Part shown: positions 42,928 to 50,779 of the stretch, one piece after another | Position numbering within the stretch: position 1 is the stretch's first letter | Layout of the letters: each line of letters begins with the position of its first letter | The notes under the pieces: generated by a model | The model's input: only the letters and a program-made list of their open reading frames with translations | The model's database searches: none | What the model was told of the DNA's origin: nothing | Assembly (NCBI GenBank): GCA_017467625.1 | Contig: JAFUSN010000003.1 | Coordinates: forward strand, 1 to 64,000 | Source of the DNA: RGIG1681 sp017467625 | GTDB taxonomy: Bacteria; Bacillota; Clostridia; Christensenellales; UBA1242 | Direction of reading: 5' to 3' | Length of the DNA stretch: 64,000 nucleotides | Program-made: the position numbers and the translations under genes

Positions 42928-43539
42928 ATGAAAATTTATTTAATTCGACATTCTGAGTCTCAAGATGATTTAATAAATTGTATTGGAGGCGCTGCTGATT
43001 GGGATATAACAGAAAACGGAATTAAAAAGGTTGAAAAATTTGAACCTAAATTTAAAAAGTTTGAAGTGGAAAAAATTTATACAAGTCCATTAAAGAGGGC
43101 TTATAAAACAGCCGAAATTTTAAATAAACACACAAAACTTGAAATTGTTAAACTTTTTGATTTGCGGGAAACCAATCACTATGGATTTTTGACTGGACTT
43201 GAAATAAATTTAGCCAAACAGTTATTTGGATATATGATTGATGAGCAGGAATATTCAAAAATAAGCTATTATAATAAAAAATGTATGCCAGGTGGTGAAA
43301 CATCAAAAGAACTTGATAAACGTATCAAAAAAACAATGAAACAAATTTTGAAAGAAAGTTCAAAATTGAACGCAATTGCAATAGTAACGCATGGCGGCGT
43401 GCTTAGGAGTATTTTTTATAGTTTTTTGAAAATTAAGAAAAAGATTTTAAAAATTGAAGATGTTGCATGTGCTGAAATTGAATTAAAAAATGGAAAATTT
43501 AAAGTTATAGAAACCAGTGGGTTTGTCTTTGAAAAATAG
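42928..43539 (+). CDS. Histidine phosphatase family protein (phosphoglycerate mutase-like)
   Basis: A 203-residue protein with RHSES at the N-terminus (RHG motif variant), SPLKRAYKTAEIL with the second catalytic Arg, and the second catalytic His in VTHGGVLRSIF. The layout fits small-molecule phosphatases such as alpha-ribazole phosphatase (CobC) or PhoE, but no cobalamin genes are nearby. AAAGGAAAACAT precedes the ATG. It lies 18 bp upstream of a metallo-beta-lactamase-fold gene with which it is probably co-transcribed. Confidence 0.88.
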   Translation: MKIYLIRHSESQDDLINCIGGAADWDITENGIKKVEKFEPKFKKFEVEKIYTSPLKRAYKTAEILNKHTKLEIVKLFDLRETNHYGFLTGLEINLAKQLFGYMIDEQEYSKISYYNKKCMPGGETSKELDKRIKKTMKQILKESSKLNAIAIVTHGGVLRSIFYSFLKIKKKILKIEDVACAEIELKNGKFKVIETSGFVFEK

Positions 43540-43557
43540 ATTAATTAAGGAGAAAAT

Positions 43558-44241
43558 ATGTTAACATTTTTAGGTGATGGTGGTGCATTTGATTATATTC
43601 GCGGGAACACAAATGCCTTTTATAAAAGTGGCGATGAATTATTTTTAATTGATTGTGGTTCAAATGCTTATTTTGAAATTATGAAACACAATTTGCTTAG
43701 TGGGGTTAAACATGTAATAATTTTAATAACCCATCTACATGCTGATCATTTTGGAGGAGTGGCAAGTCTTTGCGATTATTTAAATGTTCAAAATATTATG
43801 TTTAACGCTGGAATTGAATTTGATATTTACTACCCAAATTATGAAAATATCGAAACGATTTTGTCACTTATGCTCATTCCAAATGTTAAATCTCATTTAC
43901 ACAGTCCAAGTGAATTAAAAAACTGTTTAAGGGTTTTTGATGCTGTTCATTTTTCAAATGCCTATAGTTATTTACTTGAAATTGATGGCAATAAATTATT
44001 TTATTCAGGTGATACCTCAGTTTTAAATGAAGAGGCTTTGAAGCTTTTAATTGATGGGAAAATAGATTATTTTTATCATGAGGCTTGTGACAAGCAGAGC
44101 CCATATCACATTGGTATTTCACAGCTTGCTGATAAAATTCCGCAAAAGTTAAGAAAAAAGGTTACACTTATGCACATAAGTGGTAATTTGGATAAAAAAA
44201 TCAAAGAATTAGGTTTTAATTTGTGTAATGTTTTGAAATAG
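43558..44241 (+). CDS. Metallo-beta-lactamase-fold hydrolase
   Basis: A 227-residue MBL-fold protein with the metal motif THLHADHFGG (HxHxDH, about residues 59-68). FYSGDTSVLNEEAL carries the bridging Asp, and YHEACD with LMHISGN stands for the later metal His. The short form without an exosite resembles RNase Z-like or phosphodiesterase-like members, and no special domain decides between them. AAGGAGAAAAT precedes the ATG. The gene ends before 44242, and a terminator 100 bp later follows an empty AT-rich gap. Confidence 0.85.
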   Translation: MLTFLGDGGAFDYIRGNTNAFYKSGDELFLIDCGSNAYFEIMKHNLLSGVKHVIILITHLHADHFGGVASLCDYLNVQNIMFNAGIEFDIYYPNYENIETILSLMLIPNVKSHLHSPSELKNCLRVFDAVHFSNAYSYLLEIDGNKLFYSGDTSVLNEEALKLLIDGKIDYFYHEACDKQSPYHIGISQLADKIPQKLRKKVTLMHISGNLDKKIKELGFNLCNVLK

Positions 44242-44340
44242 ATAGATAAAATAAAAATTAAATTTATATAACACAATATATATTCATTAATAATTTGATT
44301 TTTAATTAAGGTTGTTAAGTGAATTTATTTAAATTTCTAC

Positions 44341-44369
44341 AAAAACCGCATAATTTTGCGGTTTTTTCT
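44341..44369 (+). terminator. Rho-independent terminator
   Basis: AAAAACCGCA and TGCGGTTTTTT form a perfect stem with a TAATTT loop. It ends the phosphatase-MBL unit, 14 bp before the next start. Confidence 0.9.
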
Positions 44370-44382
44370 TATGCTAAAAGTA

Positions 44383-45183
44383 ATGGATAAAAATAAATCT
44401 AAAAAGATAACAGTTTTTTATATAATTTTTTCAATGGTGCTTTTAATTGCTCTTGGTGTTGGTGGAGCGTATGGAATTTATGTTTCAGTTGGAATGCAGT
44501 TTATGCGAAGCACTGCTGGAAATTTTATGCCGGCTCAAAATGTTGCAGGCAATGCTTCAATGGCGGGCGCTGGTGAAATGGTTCCACGCGTTGCAACGGG
44601 TTCGTCGTTTCCTGCAAACAATGTTTACTATAGCGGACAGGTAAGTTTTAACTCTTCAATGATTGGAATAATTATTTTGTCAATTGCTCTTTTAATTTTA
44701 TCAATTTTAGATATCATTTCGCTTATAAAGCAAATTGTTTTGTTTAAGCAATTTAAAATTGTTCGTGAGTCAAATTTTGAAAAGAAGCAAGAGGCAAAAG
44801 TAAAATCAAAAGGTGGTGTAATTTTCTTTGCTTGTGTGGTTGACATTTTGTCACTTGCAGCAGGAATTATTGGAATAGTTTTAAATTTAAGAAACTTTTC
44901 TTTTGGAAACTTTTGGATATTAAATTTAATTGATGGAATTGTTTCAATTTTTGCACTTTTGTCATTTGTGTTTTTGCTTGTTAAAATTTCAAAATTAAAG
45001 AAACAAAAACCTGAGAATAAAAACAATGAACGTGTTTTAAACAAACAAAAAACAGAAAACATTGATGGATTGGAGTATGATTTAATTAAACTCCAAAACT
45101 TAAAAAAATCTAAAATGATTTCAGTTAAAGATTATGAAAAATTGCACAAGCAATTACTTGAAAGTTATAAAAGTAAGTTTTAA
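44383..45183 (+). CDS. Membrane protein with C-terminal SHOCT-like segment
   Basis: A 266-residue protein with a basic N-terminus, four hydrophobic helices (about 10-32, 93-117, 150-172 and 182-204) and a Met/Ala/Gly/Asn-rich external loop. The Lys-rich tail ends in a SHOCT-like helix pair (YDLIKLQNLKKSKMISVKDY, then EKLHKQLL). ATG 44383 follows TATGCT (44370-44375) by 7 bp and no ribosome site is seen, so it may be leaderless; ATG 44371 is the alternative. Function is unknown. The same architecture appears at 35481. Confidence 0.75.
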   Translation: MDKNKSKKITVFYIIFSMVLLIALGVGGAYGIYVSVGMQFMRSTAGNFMPAQNVAGNASMAGAGEMVPRVATGSSFPANNVYYSGQVSFNSSMIGIIILSIALLILSILDIISLIKQIVLFKQFKIVRESNFEKKQEAKVKSKGGVIFFACVVDILSLAAGIIGIVLNLRNFSFGNFWILNLIDGIVSIFALLSFVFLLVKISKLKKQKPENKNNERVLNKQKTENIDGLEYDLIKLQNLKKSKMISVKDYEKLHKQLLESYKSKF

Positions 45184-45200
45184 AAAAATTGAAATTTTTG

Positions 45201-45229
45201 TTTACATAAGTTTTTTATTGCTGTAAAAT
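45201..45229 (+). promoter_or_regulatory. Promoter of mscL
   Basis: TTTACA (45201-45206), 17-bp spacer, TAAAAT (45224-45229), then AGAAGGAG before the ATG. Confidence 0.75.
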
Positions 45230-45250
45230 ACAGATAGAAGGAGAAAACTT

Positions 45251-45865
45251 ATGAGAAAATTTTTCAAAGAATTTAAAGAATTTATAAGTCGTGGAAACAT
45301 TTTAGACATGGCTGTCGGCGTAATTATTGGTGGTGCTTTTTCAGCAATTGTAACAGCATTCACAGATAAAATTATTATGCCACTTGTAAACCTTGCACTT
45401 GCCGGTGCTGGTGGTGGGCTTGATTCAGCTTACACATTTTTAAAATGGGTGCCAAGCGTTGATGATCCAACAGTTGTTGATTTAACCAAGTCAATTTATA
45501 TTGATTGGGGTGCATTTATCACAGCAATTTTGAATTTCTTAATCATTGCACTCACGCTCTTTGTAATCATTAAAGCCGCAATGGCAAGCAGCAAAATGCT
45601 TCATAAAGCAGGCGATGATTTAAAGAAGGGAAGACTCTCAAAAGAAGAAAAAAGAGAACTTAAAGAAAGAGGAATTTCATGCAGAGACAAAAAAGCTGTT
45701 GAAGAATTTAGAGCAGAAAAAGCAGCTGAAGCAGAGGCTGCTGCAAAAGCGGCTGCTGAAGAAGAAGCTAAAAAGGCTGCAGAGGCTGAAACAACAGAAA
45801 ATCTTTTGAAACAAATCCGTGATTTGCTTGCAAAAGAAGACGCTCCAAAAGCAAAAAAGAAATAA
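45251..45865 (+). CDS. mscL: Large-conductance mechanosensitive channel with extended tail
   Basis: Pentameric tension-gated channel that protects against osmotic downshock. The first helix FISRGNILDMAVGVIIGGAFSAIV contains the conserved gate region (FxxRGNxxDLAVGVxIGxAFxxIV). The second helix lies at about 88-115. The core of about 135 residues is normal. The protein then has an extra tail of about 70 residues made of Ala/Glu/Lys-rich helix (AEAEAAAKAAAEEEAKKAAE), unusual for MscL, which normally ends near 130-150 residues. AGAAGGAG precedes the ATG. Confidence 0.96.
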   Translation: MRKFFKEFKEFISRGNILDMAVGVIIGGAFSAIVTAFTDKIIMPLVNLALAGAGGGLDSAYTFLKWVPSVDDPTVVDLTKSIYIDWGAFITAILNFLIIALTLFVIIKAAMASSKMLHKAGDDLKKGRLSKEEKRELKERGISCRDKKAVEEFRAEKAAEAEAAAKAAAEEEAKKAAEAETTENLLKQIRDLLAKEDAPKAKKK

Positions 45866-45898
45866 AAAAAAGAGTTAATAATTTAACTCTTTTTTTTG
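45864..45898. terminator. Bidirectional terminator between mscL and the methyltransferase-like gene
   Basis: AAAAGAGTTAA and TTTAACTCTTTT form a stem with A- and T-runs on both sides, and it lies between convergent genes. Confidence 0.88.
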
Positions 45899-45901
45899 TG
45901 T

Positions 45902-46813
45902 CTATTTTTCAATTGAAGAAATATTCATTTCCGACAAAGATTGATTACGTTTGAAGAAATCATTTTCAACTTTTGGAACATAGTCAATATTAATAAATTC
46001 GCATTTTGCATTTTTTGCAATTTCTTCATTAAAGTAGTTAGTTTGTTTGATTAATATGTCTGGTTTATAAAATGTTAAAAATTGAATTTTTCCATTTTCA
46101 TTTAAGTTGTTATTGAGAAGTGAGTTTACTGATTTAAAAAACACATTTCCTGAAACATGATCATAAATGTTTGAAAGCATTATGAGGTCAAATTGATTAT
46201 TCCCAAGCCTCTGTGAAAAATCTGAAAGATCGCTAGTCACATAGTTAATTTTATAATCATTAGATTTCAAAATTTCTTTAAGTGCATTAAATGATTCTTC
46301 TTTACAATAAAATTCTGATCCAGCAGCACCATTTAAACAATAGCCACCATGTTGAAAAATATTTGGAATAACATGTTCAATTTCGTCATGATTTAAAAAT
46401 AAAAAATCCCAAAAAACTTGCGCTCTTTTATTTAAGTCATGAGAAATTTTTTGATAAATTTTCACGTCAAATATTTTTCCTGTGATATATTCCATAAATT
46501 CAATATATGACAAATTTTTAATTGCGGCCTTTTTGAGTTCAACAAATTGTTCAAAAAACAAACTTCTATCCATCAAAGTGATATCTTTGCATCCATAGTA
46601 TAAAAGATTGAAAACTTGATCACCAGATGAGCCAACAGTTGCAACTTTTTTGTTTTTAACGTCAACATGAGAAAAATACTCAGTCAAATTTTCGTTGCTA
46701 AATAAATATGCTTGATTAAAACATTGACTAAATTCTTGAAATGTAACCTGATCTTTAAAAATTAGTTCAAGTGGAATGCTATATTCATCACTATCAAAAA
46801 ATTCATACTCCAT
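45902..46813 (-). CDS. DUF3419-like SAM-dependent methyltransferase-type protein
   Basis: A 303-residue cytosolic protein. The segment KKVATVGSSGDQVFNLLYYG looks like a Rossmann motif I. The following FFEQFVELKKAAIKNLSYIE is close to the DUF3419 signature (ELKxAAxxxL, then EF), a family that includes betaine-lipid enzyme BtaA-type proteins. NNQFDLIMLSNIYDHVSG is motif IV-like. No transmembrane segment is present. Its function is unclear; a methyl- or aminocarboxypropyl-transfer from SAM is possible. GGGTGAAAC lies upstream of the ATG. It is divergent from the glycosyltransferase gene. Confidence 0.65.
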   Translation of the reverse strand: MEYEFFDSDEYSIPLELIFKDQVTFQEFSQCFNQAYLFSNENLTEYFSHVDVKNKKVATVGSSGDQVFNLLYYGCKDITLMDRSLFFEQFVELKKAAIKNLSYIEFMEYITGKIFDVKIYQKISHDLNKRAQVFWDFLFLNHDEIEHVIPNIFQHGGYCLNGAAGSEFYCKEESFNALKEILKSNDYKINYVTSDLSDFSQRLGNNQFDLIMLSNIYDHVSGNVFFKSVNSLLNNNLNENGKIQFLTFYKPDILIKQTNYFNEEIAKNAKCEFINIDYVPKVENDFFKRNQSLSEMNISSIEK

Positions 46814-46940
46814 TTCTATTGTTTCACCCTAATTTAATTGTAGCATTTTTTGATTGAAAGTGCAATATTAAATTTAGTTATAATGTGTTATTTACTTGCA
46901 AAAATGCTTTCACACAAATATAATTATCTTAGGTGAATTT

Positions 46941-47885
46941 ATGAAGAAAAATGAAACTATTGATATCCTTATTCCTGCGTTCAATGTTGAAAAATATATT
47001 GGTGAGTGCCTAGATAGTTTGCTTAAACAAACTTATAAGGATTTTAGAATTGTGGTTGTTGATGACGGCTCAAAAGATAAGACTTTTGAAATTTTAACGG
47101 AGTATGCAAAAGCTCATGATTCAATTAAAGTGTTTCAAAAGGAAAATGAAAAAAGCGTTTCAAAAACACGCAATTATCTTTTAAGTAAAATAGAGTCGCC
47201 ATATTTCACTTTTGTTGATAGTGATGATTATGTTGAACCGGAATATCTTGAAGTTCTTTATAAAACGCTTAAAGACTATGATGTTGATATGTCAATTTGC
47301 AATAAGGTTAGGCATAAGGAAAAAAATAAAAAGATTGATAATCCAAAAAAGAAATATGCTGTCACAATAATGAATCAGCATGAAGCGCTCGCTGAAATGA
47401 TTTCTTCAAAGTTGTTTAATGGTTCACTTTATTGCAAACTTTTTAGAACTGAATTACTCAAAGATTCCAAATTTAATCCAGAAATTCACTATGGTGAAGA
47501 TTTAGATTTTTGTTTCAAGGTGATGCAAAATTGCAAAACTTTTGCATATGTCCCAAGAAACCTATATCATTATATTGTTAGAAAAAATAGCATTGTAACT
47601 GCAAAATTTAAACCAAGCAAGGTCACTTGTGTTGATTGTTACGACAATATAATTAATATGGTTAAAGATGATGAAGAGCTTTACACTTGTGCAAAATCAA
47701 TGCAGGGAATGATTTCCATTGAAATTTTGTATTATACATGGCGTGATCATTATAAAGACAAAGAACTTAAAAATCGTTTAAAAACAAATATTAAAGATAG
47801 TATGAAATATGTAAAAAAGAATAAGCGTTTGCCATTTATTTTAAAGTGTTCCAGGCTTGTGTGGTGGCTAACCAAATTCATGTAA
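46941..47885 (+). CDS. Family 2 glycosyltransferase
   Basis: A 314-residue GT2 (GT-A fold) enzyme. The N-terminal block IDILIPAFNVEKYIGECLDS is the nucleotide-sugar-binding start, VVVDDGSKDKTFEIL follows, and the metal-binding DxD is in FVDSDDYVEPEYLEVL. The acceptor block YGEDLDFCFKVMQ contains the ED catalytic base. There is no membrane helix at the end. It probably adds a sugar to a surface glycan, but donor and acceptor are unknown. ATG 46941 with TAGGTGAATTT is preferred to an upstream TTG. It lies 10 bp before degV. Confidence 0.9.
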   Translation: MKKNETIDILIPAFNVEKYIGECLDSLLKQTYKDFRIVVVDDGSKDKTFEILTEYAKAHDSIKVFQKENEKSVSKTRNYLLSKIESPYFTFVDSDDYVEPEYLEVLYKTLKDYDVDMSICNKVRHKEKNKKIDNPKKKYAVTIMNQHEALAEMISSKLFNGSLYCKLFRTELLKDSKFNPEIHYGEDLDFCFKVMQNCKTFAYVPRNLYHYIVRKNSIVTAKFKPSKVTCVDCYDNIINMVKDDEELYTCAKSMQGMISIEILYYTWRDHYKDKELKNRLKTNIKDSMKYVKKNKRLPFILKCSRLVWWLTKFM

Positions 47886-47895
47886 AGGAGAAATT

Positions 47896-48783
47896 ATGAA
47901 AAAATTTGAAATTTCAACAGATTCAAACTGTGATTTGTATGCAAATGAAATAAAGGAAATGGGGCTCTATGTTGGCCACTTGTTTTATACAATTGAAAAA
48001 GGAAAAGAACTCAACGAATATGTTGATGACTTTAAAGAATATGATGATTATGTGAAATTCTATCAAACGCTTCGCTCTGGAGCTGTTGCGAAAACTTCAA
48101 TTTTGAGCTTGCAGGCTCATATTGATTTGTTTACTGAAATGGCTCAAAATGGTGTTAAAGTGGCGCTTCACATTGCTCAAAGTGATGGTCTTTCACCAAC
48201 AATTGACAATGCTAATAAAGCAATTGAAATTGTTAAGGAAAAGTTTCCAGATATTGATTATAGAGCACTTGAATGCAAAACAACAACCATTGGAGAAGCA
48301 ATGCTTGTTAAACTTGCATGCAAACTTCGTGATGAAGGGAAATCTCGTGATGAGGTTTATGAAATTATAAATGCAGAAAAAATGCATGTTCAACATTTTG
48401 TTTTGGTTGATGATTTAATGTATTTAAAGCGTGGCGGAAGAATTGGTGGGGCAAGTGCAGCAATTGGAACTCTTCTTGCAATTAAGCCAGTAATTGAGTT
48501 TAATAAACTTGGAAAACTTGAAATTGTTAGAAAAGAAAGGGGAATGAAAAAGGCTTTAAAATCAATTGTTGATGAGTTTGCTAAATACACAAAAAACAAA
48601 TACTTTGATATTATGATTGTTCATACAGATAATGTGAATGCTGCAAATCAACTTGCAGATATGCTGAACGAAAAGTATGGAATTCGCCCAGAAATTAGAA
48701 TAATGGGACCAATTATTGGTGCACATGTTGGGCCAAATGCAGTTGCATATGCATTCATTTCAAACGAAGAAAGACCAAATTAG
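47896..48783 (+). CDS. DegV-family fatty-acid-binding protein
   Basis: A 295-residue protein of the DegV/FakB type, which binds a fatty acid for phosphorylation by FakA. Landmarks are EISTDSNCDLYANEI at the N-terminus, KTSILSLQAHIDLF (fatty-acid head group contact), AQSDGLSPTIDNA and LKRGGRIGGASAAIGTLLAI. The full FakB length is present. AAGGAGAAATT precedes the ATG. FakA is not in the window. Fatty-acyl phosphate is used by PlsX/PlsY, both encoded here. Confidence 0.94.
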   Translation: MKKFEISTDSNCDLYANEIKEMGLYVGHLFYTIEKGKELNEYVDDFKEYDDYVKFYQTLRSGAVAKTSILSLQAHIDLFTEMAQNGVKVALHIAQSDGLSPTIDNANKAIEIVKEKFPDIDYRALECKTTTIGEAMLVKLACKLRDEGKSRDEVYEIINAEKMHVQHFVLVDDLMYLKRGGRIGGASAAIGTLLAIKPVIEFNKLGKLEIVRKERGMKKALKSIVDEFAKYTKNKYFDIMIVHTDNVNAANQLADMLNEKYGIRPEIRIMGPIIGAHVGPNAVAYAFISNEERPN

Positions 48784-48870
48784 ATATAATAGTTTAGCAT
48801 GATGAAGGAACCTAAAAAAACAAACCAAAAACAACAAAGAAATTGTTGATATTGAAATATATGCATTAGT

Positions 48871-48901
48871 AAAATAAGAGGGTAGCCCTCTTATTTTGTT
48901 G
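48871..48901 (+). terminator. Rho-independent terminator after degV
   Basis: AAAATAAGAGGG and CCCTCTTATTTT form a perfect 12-bp stem with a TAG loop. It also works on the minus strand. Between 48784 and 48870 no gene is seen. Confidence 0.85.
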
Positions 48902-48956
48902 TTAGTTAAAATTTTTAACTGTTTTTGACTTATGAAATTTTTAATTATTTTCAAAT

Positions 48957-48985
48957 AAAAAAAGAGAGTTAAACTCTCCTTTTTG
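48957..48985 (-). terminator. Former tRNA-Lys terminator, now separated from its tRNA
   Basis: On the minus strand GAGAG, TTTAA and CTCTC are followed by TTTTTTT. It lies directly after the tRNA fragment, which fits the original 3' end of the tRNA gene before insertion. Confidence 0.65.
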
Positions 48986-48986
48986 A

Positions 48987-49031
48987 TGGTGGACCATCGG
49001 GGGTTCGAACCCCGGACCTTACGATTAAGAG
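48987..49031 (-). repeat. 45-bp tRNA-Lys(CUU) 3' fragment: att repeat, left
   Basis: Exact copy of the 3' 45 bp of tRNA-Lys(CUU) (CCA end, acceptor strand, T-arm, variable loop, up to the anticodon loop). Identity stops at the anticodon loop on one side and at the CCA on the other. The matching copy is 50780-50824. It marks one end of an integrated element. Confidence 0.9.
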
Positions 49032-49176
49032 GTGCATTCAAAACTTGTTTTTTGATGCCTTTTTGAGTTATCAAACATTAAGAAATCCCTTATTTTACTA
49101 CCCAAACAAGTGTTATTTTTTGTTATTTGATATTTTTTAATATTAACTACTTTTATTTAAGACTTTATATGATTTC

Positions 49177-49187
49177 ATTAGACAATT
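49177..49187 (+). repeat. ATTAGACAATT repeat, left end of the element
   Basis: Single left-hand copy of the repeat that occurs four times at the right end (50605, 50617, 50701 and 50723). Confidence 0.7.
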
Positions 49188-49373
49188 CAAATTTTTACTA
49201 TTTTAGAAATAATTCAAGAAAAAGAAGAACAAGAGAAAAAGGAATTGCAAGAACGAATTGCCTTGCTTGAAGAACAATTAAGAAGAGAGCGAGAAGATGA
49301 AGAATACCAAGAATATTTAAGACAACGAGAAGAACGCAGAAGACGACAAAAAGATAGCGAAATGGAAATGTAA
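49182..49373 (+). pseudogene. 3' remnant of a charged coiled-coil protein gene
   Basis: An open stretch of 63 codons ending in TAA at 49371 with no start codon in frame before its upstream stop. The translation is strongly helical and charged, with EEQEKKELQERIALLEEQL and then Arg-rich RQREERRRRQKDSEMEM. Such tails occur at the C-termini of mobile-element proteins such as relaxases, but the fragment is too short to assign. The gene must have lost its 5' part by deletion. It lies inside the tRNA-Lys element. Confidence 0.5.
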
Positions 49374-49415
49374 TGAATTTTATATTAGATATATAAATAT
49401 AAATTTGCGCATTTA

Positions 49416-49444
49416 TTGACTAAAAGTATATTTTTTGATACAAT
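49416..49444 (+). promoter_or_regulatory. Promoter of the M20 peptidase gene (leaderless type)
   Basis: TTGACT (49416-49421), 17-bp spacer, TACAAT (49439-49444). The ATG begins 6 bp after the -10 box, so transcription should start at or next to the start codon. No ribosome-binding sequence is present. Confidence 0.8.
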
Positions 49445-49450
49445 ATCGCT

Positions 49451-50533
49451 ATGGAAAATCTAAAAAAGTTAGTTTCTTTTAAATCAGATGAAAATTGCGA
49501 TAAAATCATTAGTTTTTTGCAAAATAAATTAAAAAATAATGTTTTTGAAATACAAGTTTTTGACAATGACAACAAAGGAAGAGTTGTTTTAGTTGGAATA
49601 AATACAATACTTGAAAATATTTCACCAATAGTTCTTGCGGGTCATATTGATACAGTAAGTGCTAATGAAAAAGAATACTCAACAAATCCTTATGAATTGA
49701 CCGAGAAAGACGAAAAAATGTTTGGTCTTGGTTCAATTGATATGAAAAGTTTTGCTGCAATTGTAATAGATAATATAAAAATATTAAAACAATTATCTGT
49801 TCCGATAATTGCAATTTTTACAACTGATGAAGAAACTTCAATGCTTAGTATAAAAAATGCAATTTCAAAATTAAAAAAATTGAATATAACTCCAAAGTTT
49901 ACTATTGTTGGAGAACCAACACAAAGCAAGTTTTGTTTATATTCAAATGCAGATTATGAAGTAAATCTAAAAATTTTTGGAAAATCATGTCACAGCAGTC
50001 AGCCACAAAATGGCACCAATGCGATTTGTGCTTGTGCCAAAATTATTGATTTTATTGAAGAGAATCAAAAAAAGTATAATTTTTTAACATCAAATTGTGC
50101 AACAATTAAAGGCGGAGAAGTTATTAACAAAGTTCCAGATTTTGTGGAGTTAAATTTTGATATTAGGTCAATGAATAAAAAACAAATAGATAGTTTTATA
50201 ACTGACATAAAAAACCAAATTGAAAAATTGAAAAATCAATATATAGGTCTAAAATATGAAATGAATATACCATTTTATATTCCTGCATTTGAAAATAGAA
50301 ATAATGACAAATTAAAGCAAATTGCAAACGAAATGAATATTGCAGTTGATAATTTTTCAGGTGGATGTGAAGCGGGCTTTTATGCGGAATATAGTGGTGA
50401 TGTAGTTATCTTTGGTGTTGGTGATTTGGCACTTGCTCATAAACCAAATGAATATGTAGTAATTAAAGAATATTATGATTATTCAAAAAAGTTGATATTA
50501 CTTTTAGAAATGATAAAAAAGTATTACTACTAA
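49451..50533 (+). CDS. M20-family metallopeptidase (ArgE/DapE/CPG2 type)
   Basis: A 360-residue cytosolic zinc peptidase/deacylase. The metal motifs are complete: His65 and Asp67 in GHIDTV, Asp97 in GLGSIDMKS, Glu127/Glu128 in TTDEETSM, Glu155 in VGEPTQ, and a C-terminal His in LAHKPNEYV. The dimerisation domain with CHSSQPQNGTNAI is present. It matches the acetylornithine deacetylase / succinyl-diaminopimelate desuccinylase group, with the exact substrate unclear. It has its own promoter and terminator and sits alone within the tRNA-Lys element as cargo. The start lacks a ribosome site. Confidence 0.9.
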   Translation: MENLKKLVSFKSDENCDKIISFLQNKLKNNVFEIQVFDNDNKGRVVLVGINTILENISPIVLAGHIDTVSANEKEYSTNPYELTEKDEKMFGLGSIDMKSFAAIVIDNIKILKQLSVPIIAIFTTDEETSMLSIKNAISKLKKLNITPKFTIVGEPTQSKFCLYSNADYEVNLKIFGKSCHSSQPQNGTNAICACAKIIDFIEENQKKYNFLTSNCATIKGGEVINKVPDFVELNFDIRSMNKKQIDSFITDIKNQIEKLKNQYIGLKYEMNIPFYIPAFENRNNDKLKQIANEMNIAVDNFSGGCEAGFYAEYSGDVVIFGVGDLALAHKPNEYVVIKEYYDYSKKLILLLEMIKKYYY

Positions 50534-50548
50534 AATATTTTTATTTAG

Positions 50549-50585
50549 AAGACTGAGATTTTAGATAATTCTCAGTCTTTTTTTT
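50549..50585 (+). terminator. Rho-independent terminator after the M20 peptidase gene
   Basis: AAGACTGAGA and TCTCAGTCTT form a perfect 10-bp stem, followed by T8. Confidence 0.9.
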
Positions 50586-50604
50586 GCCTATTTTTTCAAA
50601 ATTT

Positions 50605-50730
50605 ATTAGACAATTTATTAGACAGTGCCTATTATTTTAATAATTTTAGCCGAGCGAAGCGAACGCCAATTTTATAAAAATTTCAAGTTTTTATAAAATT
50701 ATTAGACAATTTGACATTTTTTATTAGACA
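50605..50730 (+). repeat. Four ATTAGACA repeats at the right end of the element
   Basis: Copies begin at 50605, 50617, 50701 and 50723; the first two are 12 bp apart and in the same direction. All read ATTAGACA followed by A or G and then T. The same motif occurs once at the left end (49177). They may be binding sites for a recombinase or excision protein, or iterons. Confidence 0.75.
50668..50700. repeat. 13-bp AT inverted repeat within the repeat array
   Basis: AATTTTATAAAAA and TTTTTATAAAATT form a perfect 13-bp inverted repeat around TTTCAAG. It ends exactly where the third ATTAGACA repeat begins. A GC-richer block with GAGCGAAGCGAACGC lies just upstream. No T-run suggests a terminator role. 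Confidence 0.7.
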
Positions 50731-50748
50731 GTTAATTATAAAAATATA

Positions 50749-50773
50749 ATAAAAAAACCTAGTAAATACTAGG
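50749..50773 (-). terminator. Terminator of tRNA-Lys(CUU), element-derived
   Basis: On the minus strand CCTAGTA and TACTAGG form a stem with TTTTTTT after it. It lies just outside the CCA of the restored tRNA and so was brought by the element. Confidence 0.8.
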
Positions 50774-50779
50774 CATTCG

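Noticed and set aside
46878..46940. Earlier start for the glycosyltransferase at 46896
   Set aside because: The TTG-initiated extension has no ribosome site; ATG 46941 has TAGGTG and fits the GT2 N-terminus.
48760..49074. Minus-strand frame of 104 codons near the left att repeat
   Set aside because: It crosses the tRNA fragment and two hairpins and has no ribosome site; it is not protein-like.
49032..49450. Integrase gene next to the left att repeat
   Set aside because: No recombinase motif or long open frame exists here, only the coiled-coil remnant and AT-rich DNA.
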